Part shown: positions 39,505-48,293 of the stretch, one piece after another | How positions within the stretch are numbered: position 1 is the first letter of the stretch | How the letters are laid out: each line of letters starts with the position of its first letter | Source: Chitinophagales bacterium | Lineage (GTDB): Bacteria; Bacteroidota; Bacteroidia; Chitinophagales; Chitinophagaceae | Assembly (NCBI GenBank): GCA_017303855.1 | Contig: JAFLBL010000007.1 | Coordinates: forward strand, 62,001-126,000 | DNA: 64,000 bases | Direction of reading: 5' to 3' | The notes under the pieces: model-generated | Database searches by the model: none | Seen by the model: only the letters and a program-made list of their open reading frames with translations | What the model was told of the DNA's origin: nothing | Made by a program: the position numbers and the translations under genes

Positions 39505-40344
39505 TTGAAAAAAAGAAATCCGGACGTTGTCGTACTCTCCGATCTGCATCTGGGAACTTATGGTTGTCATGCCAATGAAATCGTAAACTATCTCCGCAGT
39601 ATTTCTCCCCGCCTGCTGATTCTGAATGGCGACATCATAGATGGCTGGCAATTCTCCAAACGTTATTTTCCCGCCGCTCACCTGCAGGTCATTAAAGAAA
39701 TTCTGAATCTGCTCAGCCTCGGTACACGGGTGGTTTACATCACCGGTAACCATGATGAAATGATGCGGCGTTACAGCGGCATACAGCTCAGTAATTTTCA
39801 GCTTACCGATAAACTCCTGGTAGAGATCAATGGTAAAATGACGTGGATATTCCATGGCGACGTATTTGACAATACCACGAAAGGTGGCGCCAAATTCATA
39901 GCAAAACTGGGTGGGTTCGGGTACGACTGGCTGATTCTGCTGAACCGTTGTATCAACTGGTGCCTTAAGAAAACAGGCCGCTCCCCCGTGAGCCTTAGTA
40001 AAAAAATAAAAAACAGTGTGAAGAAAGCCGTTGCCTGGATTGCCGATTTTGAACAAACCGCCGCGGAACTGGCGGTGGAAAAAGGATATGACTATGTCAT
40101 ATGCGGGCATATTCACCAACCCTGCAAAAAAGAAATTGTAACGGAAAAAGGGAAAGTAATATATCTCAACAGCGGCGACTGGATTGAAAACCTGACGGCA
40201 TTGGAATATGAGCAAAACAACTGGAGTATCTACCAGTATAATGAAACCGATTATGAAAAAGCCACTGTCGTACAGATGAATAAGAAAATCCCGGCCCTGA
40301 ATGTGGTAACTGATGAAATTAACATGTTCATTAATTCACTGTAA
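39505..40344 (+). CDS. LpxH-like metallophosphoesterase (UDP-2,3-diacylglucosamine diphosphatase family)
   Basis: 279 residues. All metal-binding motifs of calcineurin-like phosphoesterases are present: SDLHLG near residue 12, LNGDIIDGW, TGNHDE, FHGDVFD and CGHIHQP. Relatives hydrolyse the pyrophosphate of UDP-diacylglucosamine in lipid A synthesis or related nucleotide-sugar lipids. The start is a TTG: a TAA lies in frame two codons upstream and the next Met falls inside the domain. The glycosyltransferase gene follows after 9 bases. Confidence 0.85.
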   Translation: MKKRNPDVVVLSDLHLGTYGCHANEIVNYLRSISPRLLILNGDIIDGWQFSKRYFPAAHLQVIKEILNLLSLGTRVVYITGNHDEMMRRYSGIQLSNFQLTDKLLVEINGKMTWIFHGDVFDNTTKGGAKFIAKLGGFGYDWLILLNRCINWCLKKTGRSPVSLSKKIKNSVKKAVAWIADFEQTAAELAVEKGYDYVICGHIHQPCKKEIVTEKGKVIYLNSGDWIENLTALEYEQNNWSIYQYNETDYEKATVVQMNKKIPALNVVTDEINMFINSL

Positions 40345-40353
40345 TTCCACCAT

Positions 40354-41385
40354 ATGAAAATTTTTTATGCCGTACAGGCAACAGGAAACGGCCATATCAG
40401 CAGGGCAATGAGTTTGCTCCCCCATTTGCAGCAATATGGTACCGTGGATATTTTTCTGAGCGGCAGTAATGCCCATCTGCAACTGGACGGCCCCGTAAAA
40501 TTCAGAAGTAAAGGCATCAGTTTATTCTACAACTGCAACGGCGGTATTGATTATTGGGAAATGATGAAAAAAATCAACCCCGTCAGTATTAAAAAAGAAA
40601 TCAGGGAGCTTCCGGTAGAAAAGTATGATCTTGTTTTAAATGATTTTGATTATATCACATCAGCCGCTTGTGCCCGGAAAAAAATACCCTCCATCCATTT
40701 CGGGCACCAGGCTTCCTTTTCCAGTTTACAAACACCCCGGCCGGAGAAAAAATCCAGAACGGGAGAATGGATTCTGACCCATTTTGTTAAAGCTCCTTTT
40801 CAGACCGGGTATCATTTTGAAAAATATGACAGCCATATTTTCCAACCAGTGATTAAAAAAGAAATCGTCAACGCCGGCCCTGTTGACAAAAACTATATTA
40901 CCATCTACCTTCCCTCCTATTGTGAGGCTCAACTGACAGCTCTTTTCAGCCGGTTTCCCGGACAACGATTCCAGGTATTCTCCTGGGAAACCCGTCAGAT
41001 CAGGAGCGACCGAAACCTGACTTTTATCCCCGTAAACAATGCCCTGTTCACAGAAAGCCTGATCAATTGTACCGGTATCATCTGCGGTGGCGGATTTGAG
41101 ACACCAGCCGAAGCCATTCACCTTGGAAAAAAAATACTGGCTATTCCGATAGCCGGACAATACGAACAACAATGTAACACGGCAGCTCTCCGCAAAATGG
41201 GGGTTCCTGTAGCAGCAGGCATCGGTCCCGATTTTCCGCAACAGGTGGAGGCCTGGCTGAACAACCCGCAGCCCGCCATTCAACGGGATTATTCAAACAG
41301 CATAACAGACTCCCTCGACTACCTGTTCTCTCTTCCTGTAAAACGGACAAATTTATTATTGGAGCACATCTCCTCCTTAGAATAA
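40354..41385 (+). CDS. MurG-like glycosyltransferase family protein
   Basis: 343 residues, GT-B-like. The N-terminus has YAVQATGNGHISRAMSLLPHL (Gly-rich acceptor loop) and the C-terminal half has the nucleotide-sugar pattern ICGGGFETPAEAIHLGKKILAIPIAGQYEQQCNTAAL, as in MurG and macrolide-type transferases. It should move a sugar from a UDP-sugar to a lipid or similar acceptor. It lies directly after the LpxH-like phosphoesterase, so the pair may build or edit a glycolipid; this is inference. Confidence 0.82.
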   Translation: MKIFYAVQATGNGHISRAMSLLPHLQQYGTVDIFLSGSNAHLQLDGPVKFRSKGISLFYNCNGGIDYWEMMKKINPVSIKKEIRELPVEKYDLVLNDFDYITSAACARKKIPSIHFGHQASFSSLQTPRPEKKSRTGEWILTHFVKAPFQTGYHFEKYDSHIFQPVIKKEIVNAGPVDKNYITIYLPSYCEAQLTALFSRFPGQRFQVFSWETRQIRSDRNLTFIPVNNALFTESLINCTGIICGGGFETPAEAIHLGKKILAIPIAGQYEQQCNTAALRKMGVPVAAGIGPDFPQQVEAWLNNPQPAIQRDYSNSITDSLDYLFSLPVKRTNLLLEHISSLE

Positions 41386-41400
41386 TTCATCCTCGCTGAC

Positions 41401-41432
41401 AAAAAAAGATCCCCACACAGACGTGCGGGGAT
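41401..41432 (-). terminator. Hairpin with T run on the minus strand
   Basis: The arms ATCCCC (41409-41414) and GGGGAT (41427-41432), extended by CAC/GTG after one mismatch, form a hairpin; the minus strand continues into seven T bases. It backs up the terminator at 41598-41630 and may also block read-through into the converging glycosyltransferase gene. Confidence 0.65.
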
Positions 41433-41597
41433 ACTGACTGCTGAGAAAACTTTCCGGTCTACTTACTAAAAACCAAAATTTTGCTGCCGGATATGAACTG
41501 CTGCAAATATCTGCAGTAAGTATTACTTGCCTGTTACAGTTACATTACCGTTGTATTAACCGGATAGTCCGGACTGAAAATCGGGGTTCGCTTTTTT

Positions 41598-41630
41598 AAT
41601 AAAAAAGGGCCGTACAAATTGTACAGCCCG
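41598..41630 (-). terminator. Intrinsic terminator after the beta-helix lipoprotein gene
   Basis: On the minus strand GGGC-(mismatch)-GTACAA pairs with TTGTAC-(mismatch)-GCCC and is followed by TTTTTTATT. It lies 26 bases after the stop at 41656. Confidence 0.8.
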
Positions 41631-41655
41631 GGCAGGATTAATGGTTATTGATTAC

Positions 41656-43119
41656 CTAGTTAAAATTAAATTTAGACCATCCTTTCCACCAGCTGGCCAG
41701 TTCACCGGCCGGGGCAATACCGCCACGGAAAGTGATGGTTTTCTCAAAGAAAGTATCGCCGGTGAATTTGCTGTCGGTGAATGCGCCACCCGTCAGCACT
41801 TTCTGGTTGCCGTTTGAACCGGCAAATGGGGTGGGATCCGGAGCTGTGTAATTGAAGGGCTGGATCAGTTTCACATCTGATGTATTGGTCAGGATATCGT
41901 TTCCGTAGAAACTGTTGGTAAACCAGGTAGTGAAGGCCGCATCATTGGTGATGGTAGCCCCTGCCGTACCACTGAAACGTGTAGGTGTGGCACATCCGGC
42001 AATCGTGATATTGCGGAGACGGATTGTACTGTCTTCCACATTCAGCGCTACTGAATTTCCGGTACCGGCATCCAGTTCCACACCACGGGGCCAGCCAAGG
42101 AAGATTGTATTGAAAATGGCAATACCTGAATTACGACGGATATGAGCACCACCACGGTACAGTGAACTGCCCACATTTGTCAATGTAGCACGGGGACCAA
42201 TAGCCGTTATATTGCTGAAAATGGCCGTGGTTTTCGGTGATGCCGTTGTGCCACTGGCATTGTTATCACTTTCAAAAGCTTCTGAGTTGGAGATGTCGGC
42301 GATCAGTGAATCACGGATAATCAGGCCAAACTGCACTTTACCGCTGTATCCGTTGTCCGTATCGAAATCATCATCCTGTGTTTTATACGCGATCAGGTAT
42401 TTGGCATTAACGGTACCGCCAAACCACTCAAACGCATCGTCTTTAGCATACGCTACCTGTACGTGATCAATGGTGGTACCACTGCCCACACCCGCCAGTG
42501 TCAGACTGTTTACTTCCTTATCGGGTTGAAAGGCATAGCCGGCATACTCGATACGCACATATGAGAGTGTACCTGAGTTGTCATTGGGAATCGCAGCCGG
42601 AACCACGGCATCACCTGAACCTGCCAGACCATCGCCATTGGCATTATCAATACCGCCTTCTACCTGGAACAGGCCGGCAGTACCATTAAAGCTGGTATTG
42701 ATCGGCGCTTTACCACAGATAACAATTCCTCCCCAGTCACCGGACTGTGGATTGGGTGCAGCAGATGTAAATATAATCGGTTCACTGGCGGTACCGATTG
42801 CTTTGATGCTTGAACCGCGTGTAATGATCAGCGCGGCCACATCTGTGCCACTGAATGACCCTTTGATAACCGTACCGGCTTCAATTGTCATGGTATGATT
42901 ACCAACCATATATACCAGGCCTTTCAGAATATAGGTATTTGTTTTCCGGAGTGTGGTATCAGCATTAATACGTCCGGTAAGCGTAATAGTTGCACCCGTA
43001 TTATTTCCGGTACCTCCACCATTGTTTACAAAAATAACTTCGCCGTCAGTTTCAATCTTGCGACAACCTGAAGTCGTAATGGCTGCTATTACTGACAATA
43101 AAAAAATGTACTTTTTCAT
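41656..43119 (-). CDS. Beta-helix-like lipoprotein paired with a TonB receptor
   Basis: 487 residues, lipobox ending at Cys19 (T-S-G-C-R-K). The mature protein is rich in Gly, Thr, Asn and short beta strands, with parallel beta-helix-like periodicity (SIKAIGTASEPIIFTSAAPNP, DWGGIVICGKAPI, TTIDHVQVAYAKDDAFEWFGG, AIFSNITAIGP). No catalytic motif is recognised. Genes of this type regularly follow a TonB receptor that lacks a SusD partner, so it may play the surface-lid or substrate-binding role. Its upstream neighbour, 25 bases away, is that receptor, under a candidate Pho-type promoter. Confidence 0.75.
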   Translation of the reverse strand: MKKYIFLLSVIAAITTSGCRKIETDGEVIFVNNGGGTGNNTGATITLTGRINADTTLRKTNTYILKGLVYMVGNHTMTIEAGTVIKGSFSGTDVAALIITRGSSIKAIGTASEPIIFTSAAPNPQSGDWGGIVICGKAPINTSFNGTAGLFQVEGGIDNANGDGLAGSGDAVVPAAIPNDNSGTLSYVRIEYAGYAFQPDKEVNSLTLAGVGSGTTIDHVQVAYAKDDAFEWFGGTVNAKYLIAYKTQDDDFDTDNGYSGKVQFGLIIRDSLIADISNSEAFESDNNASGTTASPKTTAIFSNITAIGPRATLTNVGSSLYRGGAHIRRNSGIAIFNTIFLGWPRGVELDAGTGNSVALNVEDSTIRLRNITIAGCATPTRFSGTAGATITNDAAFTTWFTNSFYGNDILTNTSDVKLIQPFNYTAPDPTPFAGSNGNQKVLTGGAFTDSKFTGDTFFEKTITFRGGIAPAGELASWWKGWSKFNFN

Positions 43120-43144
43120 TTTTATAATTTAAGTAATTAAAGTA

Positions 43145-45931
43145 TTATAAAGTGTAATTGAATGTGAAACTGAACGTTGTTCCATTGGTCCTGGTAAACC
43201 GGTAGGCATCGGTTCCCTTATCCAGTTTTTTATGACCATCGCTGTTCTGATAGAAATACTGCGTTGTATTCAGGATATCCGAAACACTCATCCGGAGTTC
43301 GGCTTTTTTCTTCAGCAGTTTTTTGCTGAACTGAAAATCCAGCAGGGAACGGGGCGCTTCATAGATATCGGGAGAACCGGCTCCGGAAGTAAGATCTCCT
43401 ACCAGGTAGATCCGCTCACCAATCCGGTTGAACAACAGGGTGGCATTAACTCCGGCTTTTTCAATATCATAGAGTAAACCGATATTCATTACATAGGGCG
43501 ATTGTCCCTGCATCGGCCGGTCAATACTGAATCCCTGGTCTTTTACTTTACTGTTGATATAGGAAGCATTGGCCTGGAAAGTGAAGTTCTTTAAAACCTG
43601 TACAAAGTCGAGTTTCTTACGCAGTTCCACTTCCGCTCCGTAAGCCGTAGCTTCCTCCGGATTCTGGTAACTGAACGTGCTGGCGCCTCCGGATCCTTCA
43701 TTGAATAACTGCTCAATCGGGTTGTTGAATTTTTTATAAAACAAACCGGCTGTCAGTACTTCACCGGCCTTGGGGTACCACTCATACCGCAGGTCCAGGT
43801 TGGTCACTTTAGTACGTTTCAGTGCCGGATTTCCCTGCACAGAAGCATTCAGTTCAAAATCGTAAATATTGAGGAATGACAGCTCGCGCAACTCCGGACG
43901 GATTACTGTTTGTGAACCGGAGAGGCGAAGGTTAACTTTATTATTGACTTTCCAGGTGGCATTCAGTCCGGGTAAGAAATCGGTTACTTTACTATAGGTA
44001 TGACGCGGATCCCAGGTTTTCACACTGCCCACCAGCTGATCAAAATGTTCTACGCGGAGTCCCCAAACCACACGAAATGCCGGGCTGAACTGGTTATCCA
44101 TTTGCAGGAAGCCACCATTGAGTATGGTATTCGCCAGATAACGGAAGGTTTTTCCTTTCAGCGCGTTAAAGGCAATCATATTATCGGTGCCGTTACCGAA
44201 ATTTTCGGGTGCGAATACTTTATCCGGGGCAAGCAGACGAAGGGCCGGGTTGTCGGAAGGCAGGTAATTAGCAAATAACTGGGCATCATAGAGACGATCC
44301 TTTATCTGCAGCATATACCCACCTTTAACGGATTGTTTCTGACTAAAGAGATTGAAATTATACGTCAGATCACCACCGGCTGTATAGATATAATCGGATA
44401 AACTCTGGTAAATACGGCTGCCGCTGCTTTGCGACAGGTTATTGGAAAGTAATAATTCAAATGGATTTTGTGTGCCGGTTTTGCGAAAATAGGTGATCCG
44501 GCGCTGGTCGGGAATATACCCGTCAAGGATATTAAACGCGCCGTACCATTTCAGTTTCACCGCGCTGGCAAGACTGTGATCCCCATTTGCCTGCACGGTA
44601 AAAAACGTGTTTTGTTTAAACGCCAGTTCGGTCGCGGTAATATCATCCTTCCGGGTGGAATCTATTCCGCTGCGACGGGTTACAGAACTGGGCGCGTTCA
44701 CATTTAAAATGGATTTTACAGAAATCTTGTTGAGTGAATTTATTTGCATGGAGAAACTGCCAAGGGCGCCAACGGTAACTTCCTGTACGTACCGGTCATC
44801 ATTATAATCATAGTTCATGCTGAACACATTTCCCGATAATGAATTTGAACGGTTCATCAAATCAACAAAACGGTTATTCCGGTTATAATTGATTCCGAAT
44901 GTACCGCCGATTTTTTTACCCAGCAGCTTACCGCTGAATCCGCCATTTAACTGAAACGAATAATTAAACGGTACGGAAGATGCAGTGGGGGTCCAGGCAT
45001 TCCGCATTTGTTTGCCAATGGCTGTTCTGGCCGCCGGTGACAAGGTATCAAAAGCCGCTTTTCGGGTATAGGTTGCCGGTAATGCCCGGGTACCGTCATC
45101 AAATCCGAGCCAGTCGGTAGACGACTTCGCGTCTTTATAAAAAGTCCGTCCCGCTGTTTGTGTATTGAAGCCGGTTCCCACCTGAATATTGAAAAAATTC
45201 TTTGCGGGAATATCTTTTGTATTCACCTGGATCAGTCCGCCGGCCCATTCGCCCGGATATTCAGGTACAAAGGCCTTGTTGATTACAATGTTATCAATCA
45301 TGGCCGCGGGAATCAGGTCGAAGGAAAATGTTTTCCGGTCAGGTTCGGTACTTGTCAGCAATATGCCATTCAGCATGGCCTGGTTGTACCGGTCGGCCAG
45401 ACCACGGATTACGATAAACTTTCCTTCCTGAAGACTGGCGCCGGGAGTACGTTTCAGTACTTCACCGGTATTCCTGTCCGGTGACCGGCGGATGGATTCC
45501 GCAGAGATGACAGATGCAACCGTATTGGTGTTTTTCTGAAAAGCGATAATGGAGTTTACTGTTTCCTTACGGGCGGTGGATACTTTGGTGGTGATTACCA
45601 CATTATCCCCGGTTTTCTCTTCTACCTCAAGGGTTATATTCAGTTCATTGATTTGCCCGGCGCTCACTTCCACTTCGGCTACTTCCTTTTTGGTATAGCC
45701 TACCGCTGTAAATGTAAGCGTGTACTTTTTCCCTGGCGATAAAGTCAGACTGAAATGTCCATCAACTTCGGTTGTGGCGCCACCGGCCGCCCCGGCTACC
45801 CGAATGGTAACGCCTGCCAGCGGTTCATTCTTCGTATTGGTAACCTTACCGGTTAATTTGGTGGATTGCTGCGCCGCAGCCAGAAGACCGGTAAAGAGGA
45901 AAATCAACATCATTTGCAACCTGCGGACCAT
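43145..45931 (-). CDS. TonB-dependent receptor with CarboxypepD-like domain
   Basis: 928 residues; signal peptide (cleavage near LLAAAQQ). The CarboxypepD-regulatory-like domain (about 22-105, GKVTNTKNEPLAGVTIRVAG) is followed by a plug (EVLKRTPGASLQEGKFIVIRGLADRYNQAMLNGILLTSTEPDRK) and a barrel ending in FSFTFNYTL. The FIVIRGLADRYNQAMLNG plug style differs from SusC, and no susD gene is linked. The gene has the best 11-bp-phased array of the window just upstream, and its operon includes the beta-helix lipoprotein. Confidence 0.92.
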   Translation of the reverse strand: MVRRLQMMLIFLFTGLLAAAQQSTKLTGKVTNTKNEPLAGVTIRVAGAAGGATTEVDGHFSLTLSPGKKYTLTFTAVGYTKKEVAEVEVSAGQINELNITLEVEEKTGDNVVITTKVSTARKETVNSIIAFQKNTNTVASVISAESIRRSPDRNTGEVLKRTPGASLQEGKFIVIRGLADRYNQAMLNGILLTSTEPDRKTFSFDLIPAAMIDNIVINKAFVPEYPGEWAGGLIQVNTKDIPAKNFFNIQVGTGFNTQTAGRTFYKDAKSSTDWLGFDDGTRALPATYTRKAAFDTLSPAARTAIGKQMRNAWTPTASSVPFNYSFQLNGGFSGKLLGKKIGGTFGINYNRNNRFVDLMNRSNSLSGNVFSMNYDYNDDRYVQEVTVGALGSFSMQINSLNKISVKSILNVNAPSSVTRRSGIDSTRKDDITATELAFKQNTFFTVQANGDHSLASAVKLKWYGAFNILDGYIPDQRRITYFRKTGTQNPFELLLSNNLSQSSGSRIYQSLSDYIYTAGGDLTYNFNLFSQKQSVKGGYMLQIKDRLYDAQLFANYLPSDNPALRLLAPDKVFAPENFGNGTDNMIAFNALKGKTFRYLANTILNGGFLQMDNQFSPAFRVVWGLRVEHFDQLVGSVKTWDPRHTYSKVTDFLPGLNATWKVNNKVNLRLSGSQTVIRPELRELSFLNIYDFELNASVQGNPALKRTKVTNLDLRYEWYPKAGEVLTAGLFYKKFNNPIEQLFNEGSGGASTFSYQNPEEATAYGAEVELRKKLDFVQVLKNFTFQANASYINSKVKDQGFSIDRPMQGQSPYVMNIGLLYDIEKAGVNATLLFNRIGERIYLVGDLTSGAGSPDIYEAPRSLLDFQFSKKLLKKKAELRMSVSDILNTTQYFYQNSDGHKKLDKGTDAYRFTRTNGTTFSFTFNYTL

Positions 45932-45947
45932 AACACTTAATTTGCTG

Positions 45948-46025
45948 CAAAGGTGTTCCGCGCAGGTTACCGGTATGTTACGCCCGTGTTAACCAATTAT
46001 GATCGCAATATTATCGTAATGTTAA
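45948..46025 (-). promoter_or_regulatory. Candidate Pho-type promoter with six 11-bp-phased elements
   Basis: Plus-strand elements GTTAC (45966), GTTAC (45977), GTTAA (45988), ATGAT (45999), ATTAT (46010) and GTTAA (46021) are at exact 11-bp steps. Ten bases gene-proximal lies the minus-strand box CACCTTTG (45955-45948), one base from the TAnnTTTG consensus, 17 bases before the ATG at 45931. Confidence 0.7.
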
Positions 46026-46156
46026 CTGCCGGCTAAATTGTATTATTCAGTAGTTCAGTATCAAGTCAATATAAATGGGAATACATATTTACTCTGATGT
46101 ATTGTAACTTTTGTATCCGCTTATGTTACTATACTATTAATAATTCATTTTCCTGA

Positions 46157-47167
46157 TTATTTCATAATGCGGAAAAATACCCTTCCCGTAAGCAGAAATG
46201 CAATGAAAACAAAAACTGCAAATACCCAGCTGCTGACCGCAAACTGAATCCCGCCGGATATAATATGACCGCTGGTACACCCACCGGCCAGTCTTGCTCC
46301 AAAGAGTAAGAGAAAACCACCAGTGAAGGCCCAGAAAATGCGACCTTCCGGAGCAGTCCCTTTCATCCGGATCCAATTATCATGCAAAAGCCGGATCTTA
46401 AAATCCCCTTTTAATAATGAATACGCCAAGCCGGAAAGAAAAGCACCCGCCAGAAACTTCATTTCATAGAAACCGGATTGCTGAACCTGTTTGATGTAAT
46501 AATCATTATCCGTAAGCCCGGTCAGCTGGTCCGCAATATAGGGGTAAAAGGTAGAAGCCCCCAGTACCCGGTCTGATACAATGAATATGGTAACCGCTAT
46601 TACAGCAATCCCGGTCGCAGAAACAAACCACTTCAGTTCCTTCTTTTTCTCTACCCTTTGTAGCCAGAATGCACCAGCGATCAATATCATGCCGATCAAA
46701 CCAACCAATAAAGAGTAGATAACAGTACCAGCAGTCATTGCCGTCGAAAGCGCTATTTTACCCAGATCCGGACCCAGCGCTCCATGTATAGATGGGCTTA
46801 ACACGGTATAAAGTAATGAAGCCGCAAAACCGCCAACTATGCCAATCAATGCATCCACAGAACCTTGTCCCAGTGAGACAGGTAGTGTACCCGGACAATA
46901 CCCGAGAATGGCCATGCCGGTGCCAAACAACAGTCCGCCAATGATAACCGAGCCTGCCAGAAAGGGTTTGATATGAAAATCCGCATAACCCAAACCAATA
47001 GCAATGCTGAGCCAGATGGCCCCGATACCAATAGCAGCGGCAATGGTCTTAGCAACTGTGAAATCCTCGAGCACGGCCATACCGGAAATGCTGTTATAGG
47101 TATTGACCTTTGCATATTGCAGGAAAAGACCAAAAAGAAAACCGAGGGAAATAGTTAGTACGGTCAT
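46157..47167 (-). CDS. YeeE/YedE-type sulfur transport membrane protein
   Basis: 336 residues, about ten membrane helices, formed of two similar halves. The first half has GMAILGYCPGTLPVSLGQG and the second LAGGCTSGHIISGG, the Cys-containing motifs of YeeE/YedE proteins that pass thiosulfate or related sulfur species through the membrane. It is the last gene of the ArsR-controlled operon, one base after the upstream stop. Together with the rhodanese it adds a sulfur-handling side to what otherwise looks like an arsenical/thiol resistance operon. Confidence 0.88.
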   Translation of the reverse strand: MTVLTISLGFLFGLFLQYAKVNTYNSISGMAVLEDFTVAKTIAAAIGIGAIWLSIAIGLGYADFHIKPFLAGSVIIGGLLFGTGMAILGYCPGTLPVSLGQGSVDALIGIVGGFAASLLYTVLSPSIHGALGPDLGKIALSTAMTAGTVIYSLLVGLIGMILIAGAFWLQRVEKKKELKWFVSATGIAVIAVTIFIVSDRVLGASTFYPYIADQLTGLTDNDYYIKQVQQSGFYEMKFLAGAFLSGLAYSLLKGDFKIRLLHDNWIRMKGTAPEGRIFWAFTGGFLLLFGARLAGGCTSGHIISGGIQFAVSSWVFAVFVFIAFLLTGRVFFRIMK

Positions 47168-47168
47168 C

Positions 47169-47876
47169 TTAAATAATTTTCAGGTAAATATTCAGATAAT
47201 AAAGTCCCGTCAGTATAAAGACCACGCCGGCCAGCACCCTCATTACTTTCTCCACTTTGGTGATGGCTTTAAAATAACGGCCCAGTTTTTCCAGGCTGAA
47301 TGCAATCACAAAGGCAAAAAAAATAACCGGCAGACCTGTACCAATTGAAAATACTACCGGGAGGCTAAGCCCCTCACTCGCAGAAATAGTCATAGGGATC
47401 AGCATAGCAAAAAACAAAGCACCACTGTACGGACAAAAAGCCAATGCAAAAATGAGACCGAGCAAAAAAGAACCCAGCAACCCCTTGTCTTTAAATTTTT
47501 CTGAAAACTTCTCCGTGATATTGACTTTTGAAAGAAAACCGAACTTAATCACCCCCAACATTACCAACCCGATTAAAATCATAATGGGACCAATGAACTT
47601 CTCACCATTCGCCTGGAATAATTTTGAGATCTGAAATTTGCTGGCCCCAAAATAAATAAAGGCCGCCAGGGTAGTATAGGAAATCATGCGGCCAAGGGTA
47701 TATAATCCACCACTCAGGAGGACTTTCTTCCTGCTGGAAAGGGTTTTTGCGATATAAGCGGTCGCGGTGATATTGGTTGCCAGGGGACAGGGACTGATTG
47801 CTGTCAGTAATCCGAGGGCAAAGGCCGCCAGCAGCGGAAGTTCCTGATTCATGGCCAGTTCGTTCAACCAGTCCAT
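47169..47876 (-). CDS. DsbD/CcdA-like membrane protein, ArsG family
   Basis: 235 residues, six membrane helices. Two Cys-Pro motifs sit in helices 1 and 4: AISPCPLATN near residue 30 and LAFCPYSGALFF near residue 145, as in DsbD/CcdA electron carriers. This branch is annotated as the ArsG family (aromatic arsenical efflux permease). The next gene upstream encodes a thioredoxin-like lipoprotein (ArsF family) with a CXXC, so the pair could also move electrons across the membrane. Efflux versus redox transfer cannot be decided from sequence. Confidence 0.82.
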   Translation of the reverse strand: MDWLNELAMNQELPLLAAFALGLLTAISPCPLATNITATAYIAKTLSSRKKVLLSGGLYTLGRMISYTTLAAFIYFGASKFQISKLFQANGEKFIGPIMILIGLVMLGVIKFGFLSKVNITEKFSEKFKDKGLLGSFLLGLIFALAFCPYSGALFFAMLIPMTISASEGLSLPVVFSIGTGLPVIFFAFVIAFSLEKLGRYFKAITKVEKVMRVLAGVVFILTGLYYLNIYLKII

Positions 47877-47878
47877 GT

Positions 47879-48283
47879 TTACCCTTTTAAGAATTCTTCA
47901 ATAAATTTCTTTAGTTCTGTATCAAACAGGGTCTCATTCCCGGCCCGCATAAAGGCAAATGCTGTCAGGTTTTTCTTTTTCCCTGTTTTGGGATTATAAA
48001 GAAATAAAGCCGTTCCTGATGCTTCAAATTGTTCTGCAATTTTTTCATTTTTTTTATCCTCTGCATTATAGAGGAAAAAGGATATAGCCGGATAATTAGC
48101 GGCCAGTGTACCGCGGGTGAGCTTTTCAATCTTTAAACAGGTTACACAACGGTGCTCGGAATGAAACTGAATAACCTGAATACCCGTTGCTGTTGTTTGT
48201 TTAGCTGTTTGTTGTGCATCACTGTTACAGGCTGCAAAAACAATCAGCGCAAGCAACAGGACAAGCCTGGGAAATGTTTTCAT
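47879..48283 (-). CDS. Thioredoxin-like lipoprotein, ArsF family
   Basis: 134 residues. Lipobox ends at Cys19 (F-A-A-C-N). A thioredoxin-like domain follows with the redox pair C46-V-T-C49 in HRCVTCLK. Proteins of this type are annotated as the ArsF subunit of a nitrophenyl compound reductase system acting with ArsG. It lies 2 bases before the arsG-like gene and 10 bases after the permease gene. A periplasm-facing redox partner of the DsbD-like protein is the simplest reading. Confidence 0.8.
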   Translation of the reverse strand: MKTFPRLVLLLALIVFAACNSDAQQTAKQTTATGIQVIQFHSEHRCVTCLKIEKLTRGTLAANYPAISFFLYNAEDKKNEKIAEQFEASGTALFLYNPKTGKKKNLTAFAFMRAGNETLFDTELKKFIEEFLKG

Positions 48284-48293
48284 ATATCGTATT

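Noticed and set aside
39412-40215. 267-codon open frame on the minus strand, opposite the LpxH-like gene
   Set aside because: It is antisense to a protein with all metallophosphoesterase motifs, and its own translation shows no recognisable domain or initiation context.
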